This document shows, piece by piece, positions 31,402 through 40,227 of a stretch of 64,000 nucleotides of DNA. The DNA is from Flavobacterium rhamnosiphilum (GTDB lineage Bacteria; Bacteroidota; Bacteroidia; Flavobacteriales; Flavobacteriaceae). The translations under genes and the position numbers were made by a program. Numbering within the stretch: position 1 is the stretch's first letter; the number at the start of each line of letters is the position of its first letter. Below the pieces are notes generated by a model, which did not search any database, was not told the DNA's origin, and worked only from the letters and a program-made list of their open reading frames with translations. The stretch lies in assembly GCF_004349195.1 (NCBI RefSeq), contig NZ_SMLG01000001.1, positions 248,001 through 312,000 of the forward strand. Direction: 5' to 3'.

Positions 31402-32745
31402 TTACTTCCCTACAATTGCCTTGTAAATGTCGTTTCCGTTAGCGAATAATAACAGTGTTATAAGTAATACGAAACCAACCATTTGCGCATTCTCTAAGAA
31501 TTTATCGCTTGGTTTTTTACCGCTGATGATTTCATATAATAAAAACATTACATGACCACCATCAAGTGCCGGAATAGGCAATAAGTTCATTACACCAAGC
31601 ATAATTGATAATAAAGCGGTGATGTTCCAGAAAACTTGCCAGCTCCATGTATTAGGAAAAATGTCGAATATGGCTTTAAAACCACCTACTTGTTTGTAAG
31701 CGCCCGTACTTGGACTGAAAATCATTTTCAATTGTTTTCCGTAGCCTACTAATTGATCTTTTCCTTTTGTAATTCCTACCGGAATGGATTCCAAGAAACC
31801 AAATTCCTGCTTGCTTACTTTGTAGTATCCTAGTTTTTCTAATGATTCCATTCCTAATCCTCCCGGTTGAACGCCAAGTTTTCCCTCTTTAGAAATAATA
31901 ATAGGAACTTGAACTTCTTTTTGATCTCTTAAAACAGTAGCTGTAATCGTTTTGTTTTTGTTGTTTTCCAAAACCGTTTTTACTTGGTCAAAATATTTTG
32001 TTGGTTGTCCGTTAAGCGCAACGACGATATCCTTTGGCTGTAATGCAGTGTTTTTAGATCCATCAGTAACAGATCCTATAACAAAAGGTCTTCTGATATC
32101 CAGCAATGTGCTTTTTCCCTGTTTTGATAATTGGTCCACAAAATTATTAGGCATTTTGATCGCTTGCTGAGCTCCATCTCTTTCTATCAGCACCTCTTTT
32201 GCCATGATAACTTTCATAGTAAGATCATTATCAAATTTGACAATTTTTTCACCATCTACAGATACAATGTGATCGCCAGTTTTGAATCCGACAGTATTCA
32301 TAACTGGACTCTCGATCAAAAGACCGTCTTTCAAATCTTCATTAGCAATATAGGTATCTCCATAAGCAAATGCCATTCCGATATAAATAATGAATGCCAA
32401 AATAAAGTTGACAGTAACGCCGCCTAACATAATAATCAAACGTTGCCAAGCCGGTTTAGAACGAAATTCCCATGGTTGCGGTGGCAAAGCCATTTGTTCC
32501 TTGTCCATACTTTCGTCAATCATTCCGGAAATTTTCACATAACCGCCCAAAGGCAACCAACCGATACCGTATTCAGTTTCGCCAATTTTCTTTTTTAGAA
32601 GGGAATATTTAACGTCAAAAAATAGGTAGAATTTTTCGACTCTGGTTTTAAACAGTTTAGCAGGAATGAAATGTCCTAATTCGTGAAGTATAATAAGTAA
32701 TGATAAGCTCAATAAAAATTGAGAAAGCTTGATAACTATGTCCAT
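31402..32745 (-). CDS. rseP: Site-2 intramembrane metalloprotease RseP
   Basis: 447 residues. The zinc motif HELGH is at residues 21-25 in the first membrane helix. Two PDZ domains follow in the periplasm (about 130-205 and 210-290), and the C-terminal membrane part has the LDG motif (LPIPALDGGHVMFLLYE). It cleaves membrane-anchored anti-sigma factors after a first cut by a site-1 protease. Length fits the family. A promoter with TACTTTTG lies just upstream. The gene borders the tRNA integration site but is not affected by it. Confidence 0.93.
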   Translation of the reverse strand: MDIVIKLSQFLLSLSLLIILHELGHFIPAKLFKTRVEKFYLFFDVKYSLLKKKIGETEYGIGWLPLGGYVKISGMIDESMDKEQMALPPQPWEFRSKPAWQRLIIMLGGVTVNFILAFIIYIGMAFAYGDTYIANEDLKDGLLIESPVMNTVGFKTGDHIVSVDGEKIVKFDNDLTMKVIMAKEVLIERDGAQQAIKMPNNFVDQLSKQGKSTLLDIRRPFVIGSVTDGSKNTALQPKDIVVALNGQPTKYFDQVKTVLENNKNKTITATVLRDQKEVQVPIIISKEGKLGVQPGGLGMESLEKLGYYKVSKQEFGFLESIPVGITKGKDQLVGYGKQLKMIFSPSTGAYKQVGGFKAIFDIFPNTWSWQVFWNITALLSIMLGVMNLLPIPALDGGHVMFLLYEIISGKKPSDKFLENAQMVGFVLLITLLLFANGNDIYKAIVGK

Positions 32746-32774
32746 TTTTTAATTTTAGTTCTTTTTATGACTCA

Positions 32775-32808
32775 CAAAAGTAAGGTTTTCTATTTGTTTA
32801 TTTTACAA
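32775..32808 (-). promoter_or_regulatory. Candidate rseP promoter
   Basis: On the minus strand TTG (plus 32806-32808) and TACTTTTG (plus 32775-32782) are 23 bases apart, matching TTG/TAnnTTTG. It lies 30 bases upstream of the rseP start. Confidence 0.55.
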
Positions 32809-32945
32809 TAATTGTTCCATACCATTTTAAATGTTTGTTAATTAATGGAAATTCAATTCCTAGTTTGGCTTCCGTCCCTTAACTTTACTTTTCTAAAGCG
32901 GATATTTCTTTTATCTACACTTAAAAATACATTAAAATCAAGTCT

Positions 32946-34013
32946 ATGTCATCCAAATTGTTTTCACCACTCCAAATAAAAAGCATTTTGCTTAAAAATA
33001 GAATTGTTATTTCTCCAATGTGCCAATATTCTGCTCAAGATGGGTTTGCCAATGATTGGCATCTCATACATCTGGGAAGTCGTGCCAGCGGAGGAGCGGG
33101 ATTAATCATCCAGGAAGCGACTGCGGTTTCTCCCGAAGGCAGAATTTCTCCAGAGGATTTAGGACTTTGGAAAGACGAACAAATCGAAAAAATGGAGCAG
33201 ATTAATCGTTTTATTGTGAGTCAGAATTCAGTTCCCGGAATCCAATTGGCGCATGCCGGAAGAAAAGCAAGTGCCGCATCACCATGGAACGGAGGTAGAA
33301 AATTAGACGAAACGCAAGGTGGTTGGGATACCATAGCACCAAGTGCTGTGGGATATCATGACAACGAAAAAACACCTATTGCATTAGACAAAACGGGAAT
33401 TCAAAAAGTAATCTCCGACTTTAAATCAGCCACACAAAGAGCCGTTCAAGCGGGTTTTCAAGTACTGGAAATCCATGCCGCTCACGGATATTTGTTGCAT
33501 CAGTTCCTTTCGCCTTTGTCAAATTTCAGAACCGATGAATTCGGAGGAAGTTTCGAAAACCGAATCCGTTTGACACTTGAAGTAGTCGAAGCAGTTCAAT
33601 CAGAATGGCCGGAAAATTTGCCTTTATTCGTCAGAATTTCGGCTACGGACTGGGCGGAAGGCGGCTGGAATGCTGAAGAATCGGTGCAACTTTCGAAAAT
33701 ACTAAATGAAAAAGGAGTGGATTTGATTGATGTTTCTTCGGGAGGATTAGTCTCACACCAACAAATTCCGTTGGGTCCAAATTACCAAGTTCCTTTTGCG
33801 GAAAGTATAAAAAAGGAAACCGGAATGATGACTGGCGCAGTTGGTTTAATCACCGAAGCCATTCAGGCTGAGGGAATTATTGCTTCAGGGAAAGCAGATA
33901 TAGTATTATTTGCCAGAGAATCCCTTAGAAATCCAAATTTAGGGCTGAAATTTGCCAAAGAGTTGAATGCGGATATCCAATGGCCAAAACAATACGAAAG
34001 AGCTAAAAAGTAA
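32946..34013 (+). CDS. namA: NADH:flavin oxidoreductase, old yellow enzyme (YqjM-like)
   Basis: 355 residues, a full-length FMN-dependent TIM barrel. The thermophilic-like/YqjM class is indicated by MCQYSA (active-site Cys-x-Tyr near residue 25) and HAAHGYLLHQFLSP (substrate-binding His-x-x-His). QLAHAGRKAS and FGGSFENRIRL are further OYE signatures. It reduces C=C bonds of enals, enones or nitro compounds with NAD(P)H in the cytoplasm. It stands alone; the next gene is more than 380 bases away across a repeat cluster. The physiological substrate is not apparent. Confidence 0.9.
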   Translation: MSSKLFSPLQIKSILLKNRIVISPMCQYSAQDGFANDWHLIHLGSRASGGAGLIIQEATAVSPEGRISPEDLGLWKDEQIEKMEQINRFIVSQNSVPGIQLAHAGRKASAASPWNGGRKLDETQGGWDTIAPSAVGYHDNEKTPIALDKTGIQKVISDFKSATQRAVQAGFQVLEIHAAHGYLLHQFLSPLSNFRTDEFGGSFENRIRLTLEVVEAVQSEWPENLPLFVRISATDWAEGGWNAEESVQLSKILNEKGVDLIDVSSGGLVSHQQIPLGPNYQVPFAESIKKETGMMTGAVGLITEAIQAEGIIASGKADIVLFARESLRNPNLGLKFAKELNADIQWPKQYERAKK

Positions 34014-34015
34014 GG

Positions 34016-34363
34016 TTTTAAAACATATAAGCCATATAAGTTTTTTCTAAGGAGCTAAATTTTTTGAATCCTATAAGGTCATATTAGTTTTACTTTTAGA
34101 TAGTATAAAACAGTATTAAGTAAGTATGTAAGATTTCTTATATGACTTATATGTTTAAATTTCGAAATAAATAGGCATATAAGTTTTACTTTTAAAAAGT
34201 GTAAAGTGGTACTGTTTAAAGACATTCTAATTCTTCTGTGAACTTATATTCCTTACATGTTTAAAAAAACAAATTTCTTTTCCTATTTTGGAAAGAAAAG
34301 ATGTGACAAGAACTTCATTACTCATTTAAATTTTAAAAACTTATATGGCTTATATGTTTAAAA
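34016..34363. repeat. Cluster of CATATAAG palindromic repeats (REPIN-like units)
   Basis: This 348-bp intergenic block is bounded by a perfect 29-bp inverted repeat (34016-34044 and 34335-34363; core CATATAAGCCATATAAG). Inside are further degenerate copies, e.g. 34135-34160 and 34241-34270 in plus orientation and ones near 34075 and 34174 in minus orientation. Each minus/plus pair encloses a similar spacer starting AGTTTTACTTTT, so two units of about 85-95 bp appear in tandem. It holds no ORF. The same motif flanks the GxxExxY gene at 46.5-47.1 kb. Confidence 0.7.
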
Positions 34364-34394
34364 TGAACACGCCAATAATTTGAAAAATAATACC

Positions 34395-35435
34395 ATGCAA
34401 AAAATTAAAACTGCTTTGCTTTCCTACGGAATGTCAGGAAAAGTATTTCATGCTCCTTTTTTAAATTTCCATCCCGGATTTGAACTGATTGGTTCTTGGG
34501 AACGAAGTAAAAAATTAATCCATCAAGATTATCCTTCCGTGAAAAGTTACGCCACGATGGAAGAGTTGTTGGAAGATGATGTTGATCTGGTGGTCGTAAA
34601 TACTCCTGTAAATACACATTATGAATATGCCAAAAAAGTGTTACTGGCCGGGAAACATGCTTTGGTCGAAAAAGCATTTACCACAACTGTTGCCCAAGCA
34701 CAGGAATTAGCGGCTTTGGCCAAAGAAAAAGGATTGAAACTGGCCGTTTTCCAAAATAGGAGATGGGACAGCGATTTCAAAACCGTGCAAAAAATCATTT
34801 CGGATAATGTACTTGGCGAAATTGTGGAAGCCGAATTCCATTTTGATCGTTATAATCCGATTTTAAGTCCAAAACAACACAAAGAAACGGCTAATTCGGG
34901 TGCTGGGATTCTGAAAGATTTAGGACCTCATTTAATTGATCAGGCCTTGTGTTTGTTTGGTTTGCCTCAATCGGTTTTTGCAGATATTCGCATCACACGG
35001 GAGCATTCCTTGGTAGATGATTACATTGATATTTTACTGTATTATTCCAATTTCCGTGTCCGATTAAAAGCCGGATTTTTTGTGCGCGAAGCCATTCCGT
35101 CTTTTGTGGTACATGGTAAAAAAGGATCTTTCCTGAAAGCACGTGGCGATGTACAGGAAGACGATTTGAAACTTGGAAAAAAACCAAACCTCGACACTTG
35201 GGGTAAAGAAGCTAAGAGTAAAGAAGGTATTCTTCATACGGAGATTAATAATGACGTCTTAATTGAAAATATACCAACACTTCAAGGGAATTATTATGAC
35301 TTTTTTGATGGCGTTTACAATTCAATTACACAGGATGCTATTGAACCGGTAACGGCACTAGATGGGGTTCATGTGATGCAAATTATTGAAGCCGCTATAC
35401 AAAGCAGTGCCCAGAAGAAAGTGATTGATTTGTAG
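34395..35435 (+). CDS. Gfo/Idh/MocA family NADP-dependent oxidoreductase
   Basis: 346 residues from the ATG at 34395; a TTG five codons earlier is possible but less likely. The N-terminal Rossmann part has TALLSYGMSGKVFHAPFL and VDLVVVNTPVNTHYEYAKKV. The usual EKP motif reads EKAF here (LVEKAF), keeping the Lys. The C-terminal domain holds GILKDLGPHLIDQAL. Overall it resembles E. coli YdgJ/IolW, an NADPH-linked scyllo-inositol dehydrogenase, so a cyclitol or sugar substrate is plausible but unproven. Monocistronic, ended by a strong terminator. Confidence 0.85.
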   Translation: MQKIKTALLSYGMSGKVFHAPFLNFHPGFELIGSWERSKKLIHQDYPSVKSYATMEELLEDDVDLVVVNTPVNTHYEYAKKVLLAGKHALVEKAFTTTVAQAQELAALAKEKGLKLAVFQNRRWDSDFKTVQKIISDNVLGEIVEAEFHFDRYNPILSPKQHKETANSGAGILKDLGPHLIDQALCLFGLPQSVFADIRITREHSLVDDYIDILLYYSNFRVRLKAGFFVREAIPSFVVHGKKGSFLKARGDVQEDDLKLGKKPNLDTWGKEAKSKEGILHTEINNDVLIENIPTLQGNYYDFFDGVYNSITQDAIEPVTALDGVHVMQIIEAAIQSSAQKKVIDL

Positions 35436-35462
35436 CATTTATTTGGTAACATAAAAATTTGA

Positions 35463-35516
35463 CCGCAGATTCACTGATTTTATGAATGTATTAAATCAGT
35501 GAATCTGCGGCCTTTT
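35463..35516 (+). terminator. Terminator with 18-bp perfect stem
   Basis: CCGCAGATTCACTGATTT (35463-35480) pairs perfectly with 35493-35510 and is followed by CCTTTTTATTTT. The stem is long for a simple terminator and may be a dispersed palindromic element that also terminates transcription. Confidence 0.85.
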
Positions 35517-35651
35517 TATTTTATAAATCCATTACCGACAATCGAATTTATAAACAATAACGTTGTATTTTTTGATAGATATGTTGTTTTGACGTAATGA
35601 ACGATTGCTTTTTGTAATTTTGATAAATTAAATTTCAAAACCCAAATTATC

Positions 35652-36863
35652 TTGATCGATCTCAATTTTATATCCCGATTTAGAACCAAAGCAAAATACA
35701 AGAAAACGTATAAAAACGCTAAGGTTTCCTATTTGAACCGAATCCGTTGGGCAGTATCCATGTTTTATTTTGCCATGGGTTTGTGTTTCGCCACTTGGGC
35801 CAGCCGAATTCCGGATATTAAAACCGCATTACAGTTAAGCGAAGGTGATTTGGGTAGTATTTTATTTGCGTTACCATTGGGACAACTCGTAGTGATGCCT
35901 TTTTCCGGTAAATTGGTCACCCGTTTTGGAAGCCACCGTATTCTGATAGTATCCTTGCTTTTTTATGTTTTTTGTTTGACTAATTTAGGCTTGGCTGTCC
36001 AGGCTTGGCAACTGTCCTTGGGCTTATTTTTATTTGGAATTTTTGGTAATTTATCGAATATCGCGGTCAATACACAAGGTGTTTATACCGAAGTCCTTTT
36101 CAAGAAAACCATCATGTCCTCTTTTTATGGAATGTGGAGCTTTGCAGGATTCACGGGTGCTCTGGTAGGATTGGGAATGTTAGCCTTTGAATTAACACCT
36201 TATATTCACTTTCTCATTGTTGCCGGAATAGTGTTTTTGATGATTGCTTTTAATTATAAATTTTTAATAAAAGCAAAGGAAACCATCAAAGTAGAAAAGA
36301 AGAAACTCTTTTCAAAACCGGATAGCGGTTTAATTTGGCTTGGTATAATTGGTTTTTGTTGTATGGCAAGTGAAGGAGTTATGTTTGACTGGAGCGGCGT
36401 TTATTTCAAAGATGTCATCAAAGCACCCGGACCATTAGTCATTTTGGGATACACTTCGTTTATGATTATGATGGCAAGCGGGCGATTTTTTGGGGATGGA
36501 TTAATACATAAGTTTGGACGAAAAACCGTCTTGCAAATCAGCGGCATCATGATTTCGGTGGGGCTTTTTACAGCCGTATTTTTCCCGTTTGTCATCCCCG
36601 CAACCATCGCGTTTATGTTTGTAGGGCTCGGCGTTTCTACCATTGTACCCACAATGTATAGTATCGCAGGAAAGAATCCAAATGTTTCCCCAAGTGAAGC
36701 TTTAACCACAGTTTCAAGTGTCAGTTTTTTAGGTTTTCTTATGGGACCGCCAATTATCGGTTACATCGCTGAATTGTCAAGCCTGAGATTTTCATTTGCT
36801 TTCATTGGAGTCTTTGGATTCCTAATAGCAATTATGGTCTCAAGAATCAAAGCAATCGAATAA
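35652..36863 (+). CDS. MFS transporter
   Basis: 403 residues from a TTG start. Twelve membrane helices are expected; visible ones include VSMFYFAMGLCFATWASRI, LGLFLFGIFGNLSNIAVN and FLIVAGIVFLMIAFNYKFLI. A loop with GKLVTRFGSHRI between helices 2 and 3 is the MFS signature (G-x-x-x-R-x-G-x-R). The sequence type (ASRIPDIKTALQLSEGDLGS) is that of the YbjJ/FucP-like group of sugar or small-molecule transporters. The substrate is unknown. The 40-residue cytosolic N-terminus is basic; a shorter ATG start at 35760 would truncate helix 1. Confidence 0.85.
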   Translation: MIDLNFISRFRTKAKYKKTYKNAKVSYLNRIRWAVSMFYFAMGLCFATWASRIPDIKTALQLSEGDLGSILFALPLGQLVVMPFSGKLVTRFGSHRILIVSLLFYVFCLTNLGLAVQAWQLSLGLFLFGIFGNLSNIAVNTQGVYTEVLFKKTIMSSFYGMWSFAGFTGALVGLGMLAFELTPYIHFLIVAGIVFLMIAFNYKFLIKAKETIKVEKKKLFSKPDSGLIWLGIIGFCCMASEGVMFDWSGVYFKDVIKAPGPLVILGYTSFMIMMASGRFFGDGLIHKFGRKTVLQISGIMISVGLFTAVFFPFVIPATIAFMFVGLGVSTIVPTMYSIAGKNPNVSPSEALTTVSSVSFLGFLMGPPIIGYIAELSSLRFSFAFIGVFGFLIAIMVSRIKAIE

Positions 36864-37379
36864 ATATAAATTCTTAGGAGCACTATATTTCGTTTCCATA
36901 AAAACACCTCTTCCCGCTGTTCACAGTATCTTTCCAGTCTTGAAACAAGTTCAGGACTGGAAAGGATACTTGCTGCCATCGGGGCTACTCAATCCGTTTG
37001 TTTTTTCTAAGAACTTTTTCAATTGGAAGCTGCTAAAAACACATTTAATGAAATTATTTTCATTGAAAATCAATAAGTTAGTATTTTTTTTGTACATTTA
37101 GTATTATAATTCTTTCAATAAAGAATTTAAAAGACATAAGGAATTTCAAATACCACTGTTTTTATAATTATTCCCATTGGGATTTACGTCCCATTTTTCC
37201 AAAATTCATTTTTAATTATTTTCAAGTTGTTATTCCATTTCGGATGACGCTTTCTATGCTTTTTGTTCAACCGCTAAAATTCCTTTTAACGGTTGAACTT
37301 CTCGCTAGGAATAAAAAAAATAAAAATCCTCTCGACCAAAATTTCAGTAATTATATACCATCATCATAATTTGAATAGT
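36864..37379. other. 516-bp intergenic region with two hairpins
   Basis: No convincing ORF. CTTTCCAGTC and GACTGGAAAG (around 36929-36964) form a 10-bp perfect stem with a 15-base loop. A second hairpin, GTTCAACCG (37265-37273) with CGGTTGAAC (37290-37298), lies 82 bases before the TonB receptor start and could regulate it. The rest is AT-rich. No riboswitch family recognised. Confidence 0.4.
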
Positions 37380-40217
37380 ATGAATAAATTTTACTTGGGT
37401 TTTTTCTTTATGGTTCAAATAGGAGGTGTAATAGCACAACAGAATACGGGATTTTTCGGGAAAGTCATCGAGTCCAAAACGCAGAATCCGTTAGGTTTTG
37501 TGGTCGTCAGTATTCAAAATACTACTTTAATGCAACTCACCAAAACCGATGGAAATTTCAGTTTTGATACGGTTCCCGCAGGAAATGTATTGCTGCTTAT
37601 TCACAGTCAGGGATTCAAAGATGCCTTGTATCCCATAGAAATTATCGAAGGGAAGATGCTGGATTTAGGAACCATAACTTTAGAAGAAGATCAATCCACA
37701 GAACAGCAAAGCAGTTTAATAATACTCATAGAAAGCGATTTCAGCGATGACAACAGCAGTTCCGAAAGTACTTCCGGATTGTTACAATCCTCCCGCGATG
37801 CTTTTTTGCAAGCAGCCGCTTTCAATTGGGGACAAGCCCGTTTTAGAGTTCGCGGATTAGACAGCGAGCATTCCACCATGATGATCAATGGCGTTTCCAT
37901 GAATAAAATCTATGATGGAAGACCACAATGGAGCGAATGGGGCGGATTGAATGATGCACTCCGCAATCAGGAATTCACACTCGGAACCACGCCTTCGGAT
38001 TATACGTTTGGCGGAATTTTAGGAACACAGGAAATCAACACGCGGGCTTCCATTTACAGACCCGGTTCCCGAATTTCATTTTCAGGAACAAATACCAATT
38101 ACAGTTGGCGCACGATGGGAATGCATGCGTCCGGAATGAATGGCCGAGGCTGGGCTTTTGTAGTTTCGGCAGGGAAACGCTGGGCACAAGAAGGCTATTT
38201 TGAAGGAACAAATTATGATGCCAATTCCTTTTTTATAAGCCTCGAAAAAAAGTTAAGCGAGCAGCATTCGTTGAATCTGACGGCAATGTACACACCCAAT
38301 TCCAGAGCCAAAAACTCCCCAAACACTGCCGAAGTTACGCAACTGACCAATGTGAAATACAATTCGTATTGGGGTTTTCAGGACGGTGAAAAAAGAAACG
38401 CCCGCATAAAAACCATTGAAGAACCTACGATTATGCTGAATCATTATTTTAAAGTCAATGATAAAACCAATCTGAATTCGAGTGTGATGTATCAATTTGG
38501 GAAAATTGCAAACAGCAACATCGATTATCAAAATGCGAATAGCCCGGATCCAACGTATTACAGAGAAATGCCCAGTTATTACAGTTCTCTTTATGCACTG
38601 GATAACGGAGAATTCTCGGGAGCATTTACTCCGGATTATGAAAATGTAGCCAAAAGTAAAGCTCAGTTTTTAGCCAATTCACAAATTGATTGGACGGCAT
38701 TATACCAAGCCAATCAAAATCCAGTTTTTGATTCCAATGGAACTATTTCAGGTTATGAACCGGCAAAAAGCAAGTATGTTTTGTATGAAGATCAAGTAGA
38801 AGATCAAACGGCGGTGGCTACAACGAATTTGAGTGCGCAACTGTCAGAAAATATTTTTCTGAATGCCGGAGCATCATTCAAAAAACTAAAATCGCATAAT
38901 TCCCAAAAATTGTTGGACTTGCTTGGTGGTTCTTATTTTGAAGATATCGATGCTTTTTACAGTGGGAATCAATCCCAGTCTGATTTGAATAATCCAGACC
39001 GACAAGTAGTCGTTGGGGATACGTATGGATACAACTATAATTATTTTGCCAATACTTTAGAGGCATTCACACAATTTAAATTCACCTACAGTAAAGTGGA
39101 TTTTTATCTGGCCCAGAATTTTTCAAGCGCCAATTATCAAAGGGAAGGATTATACAAAAACGGAATTTACGAAACCAATTCCTTCGGGAAAAGTGAGAAA
39201 GCAGCGTTTGAAAACTTTGGCTTCAAAGCCGGATTCAATTTGAAAATCTCCGGAAAACAGTTGGTGACTTTTAACGCGGCACATTTGACCAAAGCGCCTT
39301 CTTTACGAAATACTTTTGCTAATTCCCGATTGAATAATTCGATTGTTGTCGGACTGGAAAGTGAGAACATCAGCAGCTTGGACGCCAGTTATATCTATCG
39401 CTCCCCAAAACTGAAAGCCAGACTGACGGCCTATTATGCGGTAATTAAAAACGCGACTCAAATTTCCTTTTTTTATGCCGAAGGAATTTTTGATGATGGC
39501 GCAGGTTATTTAAACACCGATGCTTTTGTCAGTCAAACGTTAACGCAGTTGAATAAGAAGAATATGGGTGCAGAATTAAGTTTGGAATACCAATTAAATC
39601 AAACGTTTAAAACCACTTTTTCGGCGGCTTTTGGGGAATATACGTATGACAGTAATCCAAAAGTGACTTTGACAAATGATGCCGAAGCTTCTTTGGAAAA
39701 TACCAGTCCAGTTTTTGATTTTGGAACGGCCGCACTAAAAAATTACAAACAAGCGGGAATGCCGCAACGAGCGTATTCTCTGGGAATTGAATATAGAGAT
39801 CCAAAATATTGGTGGATTAGCGCCAATGTAAATTACCTCACGAATAGTTATATTGATATTTCTCCGATTTCAAGAACCGAAATATTTTATAAAAATCCCG
39901 CAAGCGGTTTCAATTTTCCGGAGGCGACAGAGGAAAGAGCCGCAGTACTATTAAAACAAGAAAAGTTTGATCCAACGATGTTATTGAATCTCGTGGGTGG
40001 AAAATCATGGCTGATTTATGGAAAAAATGTTGGGGTTTTTGCCAGCATCAATAATGTTCTTGATGTTTCCTATAAAACAGGGGGTTATGAACAAGCCCGA
40101 AATGCTAATTTCAGACAAATTAATCAGGATGTTTCCAGTGGTACGCCCTCTTTTGGACCAAAATATTTCTACGGATACGGAAGAACGTATTTCGTGAATC
40201 TTTATATCAATCTATAA
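37380..40217 (+). CDS. TonB-dependent receptor with carboxypeptidase-like N-terminal domain
   Basis: 945 residues from the ATG at 37380, which gives a proper signal peptide (MNKFYLGFFFMVQIGGVIA, then Q); an upstream TTG at 37293 would add 29 residues that spoil it. Residues 25-115 form a carboxypeptidase-regulatory-like domain (TGFFGKVIESKTQNPLGFVV). The plug follows (FRVRGLDSEHSTMMINGVSM), then the barrel ending in YINL. It partners with the DUF5689 lipoprotein 10 bases downstream, a typical Bacteroidota outer-membrane uptake pair. The ligand cannot be named. Confidence 0.88.
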   Translation: MNKFYLGFFFMVQIGGVIAQQNTGFFGKVIESKTQNPLGFVVVSIQNTTLMQLTKTDGNFSFDTVPAGNVLLLIHSQGFKDALYPIEIIEGKMLDLGTITLEEDQSTEQQSSLIILIESDFSDDNSSSESTSGLLQSSRDAFLQAAAFNWGQARFRVRGLDSEHSTMMINGVSMNKIYDGRPQWSEWGGLNDALRNQEFTLGTTPSDYTFGGILGTQEINTRASIYRPGSRISFSGTNTNYSWRTMGMHASGMNGRGWAFVVSAGKRWAQEGYFEGTNYDANSFFISLEKKLSEQHSLNLTAMYTPNSRAKNSPNTAEVTQLTNVKYNSYWGFQDGEKRNARIKTIEEPTIMLNHYFKVNDKTNLNSSVMYQFGKIANSNIDYQNANSPDPTYYREMPSYYSSLYALDNGEFSGAFTPDYENVAKSKAQFLANSQIDWTALYQANQNPVFDSNGTISGYEPAKSKYVLYEDQVEDQTAVATTNLSAQLSENIFLNAGASFKKLKSHNSQKLLDLLGGSYFEDIDAFYSGNQSQSDLNNPDRQVVVGDTYGYNYNYFANTLEAFTQFKFTYSKVDFYLAQNFSSANYQREGLYKNGIYETNSFGKSEKAAFENFGFKAGFNLKISGKQLVTFNAAHLTKAPSLRNTFANSRLNNSIVVGLESENISSLDASYIYRSPKLKARLTAYYAVIKNATQISFFYAEGIFDDGAGYLNTDAFVSQTLTQLNKKNMGAELSLEYQLNQTFKTTFSAAFGEYTYDSNPKVTLTNDAEASLENTSPVFDFGTAALKNYKQAGMPQRAYSLGIEYRDPKYWWISANVNYLTNSYIDISPISRTEIFYKNPASGFNFPEATEERAAVLLKQEKFDPTMLLNLVGGKSWLIYGKNVGVFASINNVLDVSYKTGGYEQARNANFRQINQDVSSGTPSFGPKYFYGYGRTYFVNLYINL

Positions 40218-40227
40218 ATTAAAGCAT

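Noticed and set aside
36964..37060. Possible protein-coding remnant (DWKGYLLPSGLLNPF-like reading)
   Set aside because: Too short and without a start or family match; may be a repeated intergenic sequence, but I cannot support a gene.
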